The notes under the pieces were generated by a model that did not search any database, was not told the origin of the DNA, and worked only from the letters and a program-made list of their open reading frames with translations. A stretch of DNA of 64,000 nucleotides from Stropharia rugosoannulata (taxonomy: Eukaryota; Basidiomycota; Agaricomycetes; Agaricales; Strophariaceae). Of the stretch, positions 23,734 to 35,321 are shown one piece after another. A program made the position numbers and the translations under genes. Location: NCBI GenBank assembly GCA_028532985.1, contig JANCIK010000013.1:1240001-1304000 (forward strand), in the 5' to 3' direction. Every line of letters starts with the position of its first letter. The first letter of the stretch is position 1.

Positions 23734-26733
23734 ATGGCAACAGGCAGTACTACATCGGTGTGCTGCCACGACATGCTGCATAATGATAGAAACCTGGTAA
23801 TGTGCATAGATGACGCGGAGCTTTCTCCTTCGAATAGGTTGTGTATCGTATTCAAATCTGTGGTTGAATGCGTAGTGATGATCATGTTTAGAAATACAAC
23901 CACTGTTCGCGGAGTTTTTCACTCACTCGAAAAACATCTTCCCGAACATCAACTGGTTTATTACGATCCTGGCGTTGGCAGGGATTATGTGCTGCATGGA
24001 ATCTTCCATAAAGCCTTGAAATTTGTGCAGCGGGTTATTGGCGTACTATGGTCTGTCAACTCAGTTTTCATTCGGTGGGGTGTCCAAGACATAATTTAAC
24101 GTATCATGTCACGTTAACCTAGTACTAGGAACTCCGATCTGATCGTACAATCCGCTTACATCTGGCTTTCTCAAAATTACTCTGCAGGTGACAGAATATT
24201 CTGTTTTGGTTTGTCTTTATGTATTCTTGCACCTTGTCTTGTTTTGTTAATTATACCAGGATTTGCTCGTGGAGCATTCGAAGTCCGGGCTCTCTCTGCG
24301 ATGATTGAGAAGGTACAGCCTATAGGTGTATAAACTCACAGTGACGGCAGCTCTAATTCCGGCGCATAGGTCGGCTTAATTCCTAAAGGAAATGAAGCAC
24401 TAGTTCCAATGTAAGTTTCTCATCCTCTTGACATTCCCTGTCCAGTGTACGCTCATCTATGTTCATTGCATGCACTAGTGCATACGGGCTATATCGTACG
24501 GCATATAGAAACCCCGATAAAACATCTATGTGCAATACTTTCAAAAGGGCGTTTTCGCAATCCAATGTCAAGGTTCACTTTGTTGGGGCTTGGTTTGTTG
24601 TTATCTGCTTGGCTTATGTGTCTTTCTTCTAAAAATTTACGTATAGGGACACTGTTTCAGGCGTCGGGGATGAAAATCTAAGTAATTTGGCTTTCCCAGG
24701 CGTTGCCGAAGGCATGGAACATGTTTGCTACTTTCGCCATGCACTCGCACTTGATGAATGTCATAACGTGTTTCTGCCACTCTATTCTTGTGGTACATCC
24801 ACGGAGGGCAACAAGGCTTCATGGAGACACATTTCTAACAGCCTAATTTCTTGGCCTCGTACGGTCGAAGTTTGGTTTTCTGGAAACCACGCAGAAATGT
24901 ATGCTTCATTACCCTACGTTTTTCAGTGTGAGATACTGAGTATGTTTATAGTGGTGGAATCAGTACTTCAGAGATTCACCCATCGTTACCGTGGATGATT
25001 TTCGATGCAACTCGTTTTGGCCTTCGCGCAGTATTGGGGCATGAACGCAGTTTCAATGCCAACGCTAAAGTTAGCAGGATCAAAAGAATCTGGTGGATGT
25101 ATGAAATTCTTCCTTTGAAGCGTTGGACATATATGTCTACATTGATGGGAAAGAAATCGACATTGATGCGAGTAGTCTGAATGCATTCTGAATGTACTCA
25201 CAAGCGCTGACACACGTCGCCTTCAGGCCACATCTTTGGGCTGGCCGGGTAATCGATCATGGCCAAAAACTTCATTTCTCAGTCTTGCAGGCCTTACAAG
25301 TCACGGACTACCTTCCCAAAGCTCATTTCCCATCCGATATTACCTGGGAGTGGGCCTCTTTCAGTACTACCGCAAATTTTGACGAATGGGTAGTATCTAA
25401 CCCAGATGAACTTTTGAAACCATTGATTAGCAAGTTTGTTCTGGAAAATGATAACAATGCATGGGATGCCGTTTCTCGTTTGGCTATTTCCGGTATGTTT
25501 TAGGCATTGGCTTTTCTACAATTTTTTTTACGCATATGGGATGTAGATGTCGGAAGACAAGCAATCTATGAAGGGGTGATGCATTTTATCACCGCCGCTA
25601 ACCGCCAGCATACGTCCAATGACCACAACGGCAGTCAGCTCATACGAAAAGCCAGAGCACTTCTGAAAGACCATAAAAAGAGACTTCAGATGCAGTATGC
25701 GAGCAAGGTAGAACAAGTCGGTCTGAGAAATGAGCCAATTACTGTCTACGAGAAAGAAAAACGGAGGTTTCTCGACGAGTTTACAACTTGTAAGTCGAAA
25801 AATGACATAAGTGGTTATACATTACCTCATGTTTAGTACGCAGATAAGTATCTTGTATTGAAAGACTGTCGATCTCCGGTATACTCTTTCACGATCTCTG
25901 AAGATGGTAGGAAAATAATATCTGGCTTCGAGAACGGTACTCTCTTGCATTGGGATGCATCAACTGGAGGAAAAACTAAGGAACACTTTGTTGGACATGG
26001 GAAACCCACAGTTAACTGTTTCGCACTCTCCCTTCAAAATGAGATCTGTATAGCGTCCGCAGCAACCGAAAGCACTCTTGGGATATGGACGGACACAACT
26101 ATCACGCAGGCCATAGACCACCAAGACTTCATCTCCACTCTATCGTTTTCACCAGACGGAAAGAGACTAGTTACTGGAGCCGGAGATAAGATACTTCGAA
26201 TTTGGGATGTTGAAACGGGAAATATGATAGGAGAACGTATGCAAGGCCATTCAGATACTGTACTTGCCGCATCGTTTTCGCCACTTGGAGGACATATAGT
26301 TTCGGGATCAGCAGACAAGACGGTTCGTATTTGGGACGTGTCCGCGCACAAACAAATTGGCTTGCCATGGAAGGGACATCGACACTGGGTTCATTGTGTA
26401 ACATTCTCCCCAGATGGAAGCACCGTCGCCTCCGGCTCCGCTGATTGTACGATTCGCATTTGGAATGTAGAAACTGGGCAGCAAGTTGGTCAGCCTTTTG
26501 AAGGGCATGAAAGCACCGTCAATTGTATTTCCTTCTCGCCTGATGGACGTCGCATAGTGTCGGGCTCTTCAGACCGCACAGTACGAATTTGGGACGTTCA
26601 AAGCGGCAAGCAAATAGGAAAGTCGTTGCGAGGGCACAGGAGGGCTGTGAACTGTATTTGCTTTTCTTCAGACGGGATTCGTGTCATTTCTGGGTCTAAC
26701 GATTGGACGCTTCGTATATGGGATATTCTGTAG
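23734..26733 (+). CDS. DUF2235 (Tle1-like hydrolase fold) fused to WD40 propeller; nucleophile Ser replaced by Ala
   Basis: Eleven exons fit: 23734-23837, 23892-24050, 24129-24208, 24260-24312, 24370-24410, 24479-24592, 24647-24898, 24952-25134, 25227-25492, 25547-25789, 25844-26733; total 2,385 nt, 794 aa. An earlier ATG at 23653 is possible. DUF2235 signatures in order: RNLVMCIDD, NRNTTTV, LVYYDPGVG, LSQNYSAGDRIFCFG, GFARGAFEVRALSAMIEKVG, VKVHFVGAWDTVSGVG, GMEHVCYFRHALALDE, EVWFSGNHAEIGG, LPWMIFDA. The family motif is GFSRGA; here the Ser codon is GCT (Ala), while the Asp (WDTV) and His (NHAEIGG) of the triad remain. From about residue 500 there are about seven WD repeats (LRIWD, VRIWD, IRIWN). 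The exon-8/9 junction (92-nt intron) is the least certain. Likely a cytosolic binding or signalling protein rather than a hydrolase (inference). Confidence 0.85.
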
Positions 26734-27662
26734 GATTTCAGAACAATTTCAACTGTAAAGAGAACGGTTGCGCCCTGATATCTGCGATTCAGTCTATCGT
26801 CACCGATGTAAAGAATAGTGCTACGTAGAGTAAAGATTTATAAATAAAGTTACCTGCCTCACATCCGTCCCCTCGCAGTGACCGCGCTATAGCTTCCACA
26901 AGCTCTTGCCGTTACGCAGCGCAGTGTCTATGGACGACCTGATTTTGCAAGCTGCGAGAGATTGCGCGCTTAAAGGTTAATAAGCTCGGTTTCTAATATT
27001 CGTCAAATAAGCTGACATACATTGAGTGTTTCGCTCCGCTTTGCAGCCACAGCAGTCGTCATTCTCGACACATGCAGCATTCCAGTGGCCCACGGATCGA
27101 GTCGTCACTACCTCGTCCCGACACTTGTTGTCCAGGTGCGAGAGTAGGTAGGGTACATCGATGGGAGGCGGGGACGAGCACGGAATGTCAGTGAAGTTGA
27201 GCTGAGATTGACTGAGAAAGTGAACCGAACTAACCTTCTCGCAGAGCTGTTGTCCTTCTCAGTCCATGCACTGCGACCGTATAAATGCGCACAACGTCAG
27301 AAACGTGAATTCGGGTCGAGCCTCACTGGTGGAACGCAAATGCTGTCGCGCTCCTCATAGCTTGCAGCCGTAGACGCGCTCATGCTCCTGTTCTGCCTCA
27401 CAGACTGAGCATGGTCGCCGTGCATCTTGCTTTTCCTGGGAGCCTGCACCCCGGCCCAGATTGTAAGTTGATCATCGTTTTTGCGACAATTGATACCACT
27501 TAGCTATCCCTTTTCTCGTATGCAACGCCCGAAGTGCTGGTTCGCAGAACAGAGTCGGAGTTTTTTTTTGAGTTCCCGTGATCTGCAGGGATTGTATTGA
27601 TTTTCTTGGTTTTTTTTCTATCTTGTTTTTAACACTGTACATTGGTCATATCAAACAGCCGA
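26734..27662. other. Convergent intergenic region
   Basis: Lies between the stop codons of the DUF2235-WD40 gene and the HET gene. No gene, repeat or RNA recognised. Confidence 0.4.
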
Positions 27663-29321
27663 CTACAAGTACAAGTAGAGTAATTTCATGTCAGAAGCAT
27701 GGAGCCTCGATTTTAGGAATGTGGCGACTTGAATGCTCGACCCTGTTGCTTCGCGTTCGCTGGCACCATGCTCAAATTCTACTTGATGCAGTCGAACTAT
27801 TTCACGCGTACCGATCTTGGAGGCGGGACTGAACTGTCTTGGATGAACGTCGTGGATAGAGGTTGTGTCTGGGCTGTTACTGTTCTTGATAGCGAGGATG
27901 AAGGCTTGAGCGCAGCACGGTACTCGAATAGTACCTGTCTTCTCGTCTTCTTCGAACATGTATATGGCGAAGACAAAGCTGTGGACTCCCGAATCGGAAT
28001 CACTTGGTGAATCGTATATGGCCGACAAATCTGTGGGACGCCTCAGGAACCTCTTTTGCAGGAGCACGGCCACCTTCTGGAACGAAGACTTCGAGCTTGG
28101 CGTAATTTCAAGCTGTGCATAGAACGGCCCAAACTTCTGGCTGGGATAATCGACTAGCTTGCAAGATTGAGCGCGTAGCACCAGGAACTGTACCCGTAAT
28201 CCCAAGTGCGTCAATATGATTGGCTCGTGGGTGAAAGAAAACATGTTCTCGGTTATCTCTTTGTCTTTCTCGTAATATTCATGGTCTTTGTCGTAACATT
28301 CTGGCGTTGAAGGGATGAGACGAGAGGTGTGTACCGTTTCTGGGATAGCTGTTCCAGCCCATGCTAACGTTTGAATGATATGGGGTGTAGGTCTTGTAGT
28401 GATAATTGCCTCTATAAGGCGGAAAAAAGCACGCGCAGAACCTTCTCCGTACGAGATGGGGAAGTTGACGCCGAAAATGCCCATCAGGGAGTACACGCGA
28501 TCCTCTGCTCGTGTCGTGATTCTATTTGCTGCCCAAGTCATACGGACGGCAACAGTGCTACCTGTCATGGGGCTAAAAAGTTGAAGCTCCTTTGGCGTTA
28601 TCCCCGTTGCTTTCTGTATGATAGACAGGACTTCAGGGTTGGCCTTATCATTGTTCGAGCCAGGGAGAAGGCGCTCCCAATTTTTGGTGTAGAACTTGAT
28701 CTGCGTAGGGGCCAAAAGCTCCTGCAATGTCCATCCTCGAGTATACCAAACATCGTTCCCCATAGCCTCGAGAGACGATGTTTTCTGGAGGTACACTATG
28801 CAGAGAGACGCGTCGTGGTACCATCGGTACATCGAGCGGATTGATTCATCGAGCTCGGCACTGCTGTCCTTGTTGATACACAATGTGTCGATCCATACAA
28901 GCGTTGCCCCGTTGCTTCTCGACACGTCCACGAACCCTTTGAGCTTGTCGTACCCCGGCCCACGGGGGGCAGATGCCCACCAGTTATCAACCAGAGCATC
29001 CTGGTAGCTGATTTCAAGGCTATTATCTTGGAGCCAGGTATGCGATAGGATTGTATAGCCTGCATATTTAGAAAAGAGATATTGGCAGACTGCTCCCCAA
29101 GGATTTTCGCGCGCGTCTTCCTCTTCCCTTTCTTCCTCCTCCATAGCTCTCTCTAAATCCAAGATGTGCGAGGCCCGTACAGTTCCCAAGTCTTCAATGG
29201 CAACCATCATCTGGGATAACAAGTCGTCGTCTATTGCAGCCATCTTGCTTGCAATATGGTGCGCGACGGCATGTCGTTCCAACAGCTTCATCTCAGGTAT
29301 CTGCAATAATCGGATGGGCAT
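27663..29321 (-). CDS. HET-domain protein (heterokaryon-incompatibility type)
   Basis: Single exon, 552 aa, start MPIRLLQIPEMKLLERH at 29321. The frame is open further upstream but has no ATG there, and the MPIRLL start is typical of basidiomycete HET proteins. HET motifs: YTILSHTWL (about residue 90), GYDKLKGFVDVSR, VWIDTLCINKDSSAELDESI, MYRWYHDASLCIVYL, WYTRGWTLQELLAP, FYTKNWERL, and later AEDRVYSLMGIFGVNFPISYGEG. A Glu-rich insert of about 50-70 residues separates the N-terminal tip from the first HET motif, longer than usual. The C-terminal ~250 residues have no recognised repeat. HET domains trigger cell death on non-self recognition in ascomycetes; the role in basidiomycetes is less clear. 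Confidence 0.92.
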   Translation of the reverse strand: MPIRLLQIPEMKLLERHAVAHHIASKMAAIDDDLLSQMMVAIEDLGTVRASHILDLERAMEEEEREEEDARENPWGAVCQYLFSKYAGYTILSHTWLQDNSLEISYQDALVDNWWASAPRGPGYDKLKGFVDVSRSNGATLVWIDTLCINKDSSAELDESIRSMYRWYHDASLCIVYLQKTSSLEAMGNDVWYTRGWTLQELLAPTQIKFYTKNWERLLPGSNNDKANPEVLSIIQKATGITPKELQLFSPMTGSTVAVRMTWAANRITTRAEDRVYSLMGIFGVNFPISYGEGSARAFFRLIEAIITTRPTPHIIQTLAWAGTAIPETVHTSRLIPSTPECYDKDHEYYEKDKEITENMFSFTHEPIILTHLGLRVQFLVLRAQSCKLVDYPSQKFGPFYAQLEITPSSKSSFQKVAVLLQKRFLRRPTDLSAIYDSPSDSDSGVHSFVFAIYMFEEDEKTGTIRVPCCAQAFILAIKNSNSPDTTSIHDVHPRQFSPASKIGTREIVRLHQVEFEHGASEREATGSSIQVATFLKSRLHASDMKLLYLYL

Positions 29322-30245
29322 GTTGTTGGATACATATGTGAAAAGTGCGCTGCGTAGTTCGTTGACCAGTGATGTGGTTGGCTCTGCCAGACCGGAAGTT
29401 CGAAATGATGGATAAAGTCGTAATCCTTCTTTTTGACGCAAAGTTGGAAGACAGATAAGAAAGCAAGTTTGGAGAATGCTCAACAAACCAGATACTCACT
29501 GATTAGAATACGGTCAAGTTGAGGATAGAGACGTCGAATAGTGACTTTCACTCCTTGAGGATCTTGAGTGTATACTTGGTTTTGAACGGTGTTTCCAGTT
29601 ACTAAACTAAAATTTCCCTATCGTCCATTTATGAATACTTCGATGGACGTTCACAATGTAGCTTCGTAAATCACCCCATTAATCACTACGTTTTGTGCTC
29701 CTTCAAAGAATGAACCAGTTGCCACATTATTATTGATAGATTTTGCCTGTGACTTGTTAGTAGGTGTGGGACTAAACAGGCCCGGAGCTGACAATCCTTC
29801 TCACCTCCGCACCCGTCGGTTTCTTTAAGACTCCCATGGAATGAGACTTTAGCAATTTTGGCTTCAAAGCCAACGGTGAGGGCAACAACAAACAAAGGCT
29901 GCCCTCTGCTTTCAAATTCCAGGATTATCTGAATCCGTGGTTCTCACAGCTGTCAAGCTTCTGATCAGCCTCGCTGCATGCCTATGGGAAACTGAATGGA
30001 AAGATGTGCCATACAACTTAAACACTACATGTGCGGCAATCGGCAAACGTCCTCGGCTCGTTTTATCGAAATTGGGAGTGGAAACGTCACCATTTTCGTA
30101 TTTTCTGTAAACATACAGACCATAAAATTAATACAAGCGGGCTCTCGGCTGTAATACGTAGTCAGAACAAACAACGTTGCTTCCGCTTAACTTTTTCTGA
30201 AGCAACTCGGTGCTAATCAAATTGTGTGCTATAAAGGAGGTTCGG
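29322..30245. other. Gene-free spacer
   Basis: Promoter side of the HET gene and 3' side of the BTB-like gene. No coding sequence or repeat supported. Confidence 0.4.
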
Positions 30246-31570
30246 TTAGCAAAACAAAAGTATTGAAAAAGATCGTCGTAATAATGAACGTCGACGCTTG
30301 TAATAGTTTACTCGAGGCGCGCGAATATCCAAGCCTACAGGGATGTATAGAGAAAAATAAGGAGGCCATTTACTCGCCTTTTGCGCGACCCATTGAGACA
30401 AAACATCTTTGATGCGGTCTTGCATGGTTTCTCTGCATTCTTTACAGTCAATATCGCCGAGCAGAGGATTGAACGTCTTTTTGATGGTATATGTTGACAA
30501 ATCTGCGCCAAATACTATCAGAATATTCAAGTCCGTGTTCAACCGGCTAGAGCGTACCTGGTTTGGCATCCCAGACAAGATAAGCCCCAGCAAGGGCCCA
30601 TGCTCGAGTAATCTTGCGTTGATTCTCAAAATTGCACAGCTTGGTGGGCGGGTGAGGGTGGGGAGGTGCCATCAGAACATTTCGGAGTGCTTTAGAACGC
30701 TCAAAGTGAAGCAGCATCAGTCTTTTCAGATAGACCGCTCCTATACGCTCTGCAACGGGGTCGGCAATGCTGAAGAGATCGATAGACAATAAATGAGATG
30801 ATGCAGCCACACAGAGGTTATGTATAGAGTGAAAAGCGGCCAGAGCGTACAAGTCTAGCGGCCTCAGAGGTGCGTAAGACAGAAGAAGGTCAAAAATAGG
30901 TTTTGATGGTTGGATAAAATGCTGAGGCGTCATTCCGTACCTCGGCATATGGTCGAGGGAAGCAGCAAGCGTATCAAAATCAGGCGAATTTGCAGCGGGA
31001 GACGTGTCATGAAGAGCATGCAAGATAACGTTCAGCTGAGATGCTGGTGTGTCAAGATGAATTAGTCGTGTTGCAGATGATTGCTTTGGTGCAGCCGAAG
31101 ACAGGCAATCTTTAAAAATACCTGAACAAGCAGCATTGATTGTTGCCCAGTGCACATAAAACCACACATTATCAGAAGAAAGCAGGATCGTGTCTGATTG
31201 CGGTAGGTTCCTCAGATTGAAGGAAGTGGAAATTGAAATGATGTCTTCGGTGTCTTCGGTGTCTTCGGTATCATCCTTAGGGTCAAAAGATGGGACGACG
31301 GATGGTCCAGAGTAGCTGGAGGTTAGCGTAGGAAGAAGATTATTCTGCATCAATGATTAGAGGAGGATACAACCCAAGGGGAAGAACACGCACATTATTG
31401 ACAGTCACCTCAGCCATCTCGTCGTGTACTATGGGATCAGTGAATCCGTGCGATGCGCCCATCGTGGGATCAGAAACACTGTCATAAGCAGAGATAGAAA
31501 GCGGCGGCGTTGGATAACTTTCGCAAGCAGTTTCTGACATGTACGGAAGTTGGGAGATGGATGAAGACAT
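30246..31570 (-). CDS. BTB/POZ-like domain protein
   Basis: Three exons, 31394-31570, 30558-31344 and 30246-30514 (177+787+269 = 1,233 nt), give 410 aa starting MSSSISQLPYMSETACE. After a Ser/Pro-rich N-terminus and a TEDTEDTED run comes a BTB-like core: SDTILLSSDNVWFYVHWATI, ACSGIFKDCL, then IHLDTPASQLNVILHALHDT, and helices with LYALAAFHSIHNLCVAASSH. This is the pattern of the large fungal BTB family (D-x-x-L-x-S-x-D-x-x-x-F-x-V-H). The last exon contains a CKEC pair and a basic tail (YYKRRRSLLRRSF) that may be mis-spliced or non-conserved. BTB proteins usually dimerise or bind Cullin-3; no partner domain is visible. Confidence 0.78.
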
Positions 31571-32964
31571 TATAGGGCGTCGAGGATTGGTCGAGGAAGG
31601 CCCTGAATTGCAATTGAGCAGCTTTTAAGGAACAAATCATTTTTAACATACTCATGTGCGCTTTATCGAAGAACTTCTGTCTTATTCCTTGTCCCGTCTA
31701 TTGGCTGTCCGCGAGTCTCAGTGAGTCCTTGAAAATAATGGTGATCAGCGCTTCAGCACTCACCAATCAAGAAGGACACAAAATTAGCAACGCACGAGTG
31801 ACGCCATTAGTGACGCCATCAATCAAACAGTGCAGTTTCTGCCCTGTCATGCCGTCCCTCTAAGGCGATACAAAAAATTGAGCTTCACACTTGCTTCACA
31901 CTGTTTTTTTTCAATTGCTGGAGTAGAGATGGTGAAATTTGGGTTCTTTGAGCAAGAAGCCATATTTATGAAAAGTATCGTACTTTAACTCGCATATATT
32001 AAGGAGTCAAACTAGATAAAATCCTAGTCAAGCGGCTTTATCAGTGAGTTAAGAGTGAGTTAGGCACACACTGTAACGGAATGCATACCCGATTTCCCAC
32101 ACCGTTCCCGCGCCGAAAAATGAGACATGCTTCCATTTGCAATTGATTCGAAATGATGAGAGGGGCATTACAGCAAGTAATGGTCATTGGTTTGAAGAGA
32201 GTCCGCGAAGGTCCGCGAGAACTACTTCTTTGAGTTGGCTTTGTGATTTAGGACGAAGTGAATGTAACGTAGATGAGTCCAGCACGACAGAACACATACG
32301 GACTTACTAAATACATCAGCCCGTGGACCCTGTTGCTCGATGCTTTTCGCAATTGGCACTATCAGTTCGTGATCCAGGTCAGCAATTGACGGCTCTAACA
32401 CCACCTCAAAGCATTGAAAATTTGAGTAAAGCAGAGAACATTGCTCAGATATTACTTAGAGGAGATGGTTAGCGCGTAGGTCGATTCATTAGACATCAGT
32501 GTAGAACTTCTCAATCCTGATCAGATAACAGTGCCGCCTCCCGATGTGTGCCTTCTCGTATTCATCGCGATATGCAAATGCATGTTGATTTAAGCGAATT
32601 ATCATAGGTATAGGTCGCGCATTGACATTCAGGTGACGCCACGAAGTTGGCTGATGGAGTCCGAGTGAGTCGTGACGCGTGACGGCGAGCAAAGCTTGCC
32701 ACATTAGGGAGAGCTTACATTATACAGTCATTACCCACTCCTGGAAAAGGCAACGCTGGTAAGTGGTGTGGGAAATCTACCCCAAACGCCAACCAAACGC
32801 TACTTCCAAGCTACTTCGACTAATATTTACATTCCTCAGCGAGAGTAGCGCTCCCACTTCGTTTAGCTTATCCGCATGATTCAAGTTTGGAATAATTGCA
32901 TTCATAAAGATATCTTATATTTGTACATAAAAGTTCTCAGCACCTTCCAGTAGCCGTGAAGAGC
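31571..32964. other. Gene-free spacer
   Basis: 1.4 kb upstream of the BTB-like gene and downstream of the CipC-like gene. No gene or repeat supported. Confidence 0.4.
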
Positions 32965-33550
32965 TCAGTAGTCTCCGGCCGAGACATCGTACAATTTCTC
33001 CTTCGCTATAGGCACAAGGTAAGCTTGGAAGTTCTACTTGCTGAGAAAGTACATTGCTTACCATGGTGCTTAGCCCTTTCTTTGTCGACGAAATCGAGCT
33101 ATCATAATGTCAATTAGTAATCAATTTGAAACATAGCACCATATCAACTTACTCCTTTGGTCTCGACGATGCGGTCGACGAATGCTCCAGCAAAGCCAGC
33201 CCTATGTTCTTATTAGCGCGGATAGGTCAAAGCTGAATACTCGTACTGACAAGAGTTCCTTGGCCTTTGCGTGAGACTCGGGCTGCCCATTGGCTTCGCA
33301 GTGGTTCTCGTATGCCTTGGCAGCCTGGTAGTTTTATATGTTTGTCAATAGGACGTTCATGTGAGCTGAACCCAGTCTGCTCACCTCGTAAGAAGCTGCA
33401 GCAGCAATAAGCTCGTGTGAGAGCTCAGCCTTGTGGGGAGCGCTGGTCACCTGAGGGAAAGATAAGCACTGCAGGATTATGGCGGAATATCGAATGAAGT
33501 ACCTGATTGTAGGCATCGGCCTGGTCAGAGTCGTCGCCGAACCAACCCAT
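32965..33550 (-). CDS. CipC-like protein (DUF3759 family)
   Basis: Six exons, 33503-33550, 33385-33450, 33251-33324, 33153-33201, 33062-33098 and 32965-33005, total 315 nt, 104 aa. Starts MGWFGDDSDQADAYNQ. Family motifs: MGWF-x-DDS, SHELIAAAASYEAAKAYE, ESHAKAKELLAGFAGAFVD, RIVETKGLDFVDKERAKHHA. The length and collinearity match fungal CipC/concanamycin-induced-protein-like genes, which are stress- and infection-responsive with unknown biochemistry. A TATATAA box near 33629-33636 lies about 80 nt upstream of the ATG. Six exons for 104 codons is dense but usual for this group. Confidence 0.93.
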
Positions 33551-33626
33551 GATATGATGTGTGTGAGTGAAGTGTGAGTAAGATTTGTTTGAGGGTAACC
33601 TGAGGACGAATGGAAGGCCCAGGGGC

Positions 33627-33636
33627 GTTTATATAC
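33627..33636 (-). promoter_or_regulatory. TATA box of the CipC-like gene
   Basis: GTATATAAAC read on the minus strand, about 80 nt before the ATG at 33550. Confidence 0.55.
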
Positions 33637-33666
33637 CTTGGCAGAGGGAACCCTCCAATTCTAAAA

Positions 33667-35321
33667 ATAAAACAAAGACAACGCCAGGGCTAAATTTATC
33701 CCATCATGCATGTGCCACTGAGGAGAATGGAGGTAATCGATATCCAATCCATCGATAGGACACGATGGACCGCACCTAGTTCCTATAAGAGATAAGCTGT
33801 AAGAACTCAATTGGTCGACAGAAGGCCCTATTGCGACATGTAATTTGTTTGCCATGTTGGAGGCGCTGCTTCAAGTTCCGATCTGTGCACTGGTCCATGA
33901 CCTCTGTCGATGGAGGTGGTTATGTGGACTCTAGACTGCATGCTTCTAGCACCTTCTACATCTCAGCTTTCTGTCGGAATCAGATACATGCATATGATTA
34001 AAGATCTCCATCAGGTTCTTGCCAAATTCATGTCACTGTGGGGGAAGGAGAAGTACTGATCCCGTCGGGCGCTGATTGACCGCTGTGCACCATGGGTCAA
34101 AGAATCAGGCAACGGTACCCATGTCGTCATGCTACATATATCATATTCAAAGCTGTGCGGATGACGCAAATATCGCAGTTCTAGAATGGTTCCAAGTCAC
34201 GATTATTGTTTTCGGACATCTACAGGGCAAAGTGGGTGAACACTGCCTCGCATTGTGTTTTTGTTATGTACCAGAAGTATGGAATCAAACATTCGGTTAG
34301 TCTTTACTGTAATCAGCATCTTCATCGAAGAAGTTGGCCTAGCATAGGTTCAAAGGGCCGCTCTAGCTTGCTTCTACAGGCTACCTACAAGCCTATTCGA
34401 AGTTCGCGACTGCGCATCTAGCGATGTCTGTCAACATTAACTCCATCGGTTCAGGTTGTCATCACCTCAACTCGCGACGAAGTGGCCACAAAGAATACAA
34501 TAGATTTGTTTCCCTGGAGATACCCCGCGTTTGAATAGCGTATTATGGAACATGAGTGAACGTCATCCGAATATAAGTAGTACAGTGTATGTTTAGAAAA
34601 TGAGCCTTCCATGTACATATTTAAGCATGACTCTCTGTCAGCCAAAATGACGCAAGTGAGTACTGCCTTCAGGTTGTGTATATTAAAGGACTGAATGAAC
34701 AGGCAACTATGAGCCGTACAAAGTAGTGGTCCAACAAATTACATAACCTATTTGATGGGTTAGTATGGGCGCCTAACCAGTTCATAGTAAAACAAGCGCC
34801 TCGGGCCGATTTTTCTTGTACGTCACAACGCTGTCATACGCAGCACATATACATGTGCATGAACAAACAGGTTAATTAGGATCAAAAAACTGCCAGTGTC
34901 GCCACAAAGAATAGCCCAAAGTATTGTGTGCAAAACAACAACGACGTAAGCTTGAAGTTAGCACGAAGAAGTAATAAAGTTACCACATTGAACGTTGCTC
35001 GATAGAGTATTGTTCAACTTGGTGCTACTAATAGGCGTAGACGCAAATACATGCAGATCATGAAAGAAAATGAAAAACCATGTGCACAGATGGTGTGCCC
35101 CATCACCTCCCATATGATACATTTTTTTCGTAAAATAAAATAAAATAAAAATAGAGTTGTTCAAGATTCACGCAATCAGCCACTGCAAAATAGGCCGTGT
35201 GTTGGTATATAATATCTACACATAAACTTATATATCTACATTTAAATCTTGAACCATGGTACGCACGAGCATAGCATACCCATATATACAAAGAGGATAA
35301 AATGCAAAGATTGGATGCGAA
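33667..35321. other. Gene-free spacer
   Basis: No gene recognised in 1.65 kb between the CipC-like promoter and the 3' end of the CorA-like gene. An AAAATAAAATAAAATAAAAA microsatellite sits at about 35132-35152. Confidence 0.4.

Noticed and set aside
25493..25546. In-frame TAG at 25501 in the DUF2235-WD40 gene as a nonsense mutation
   Set aside because: A canonical 54-nt intron (GTATGT...GTAG) removes it and keeps the frame (AISDVGRQAIYE), in line with other introns of the gene.
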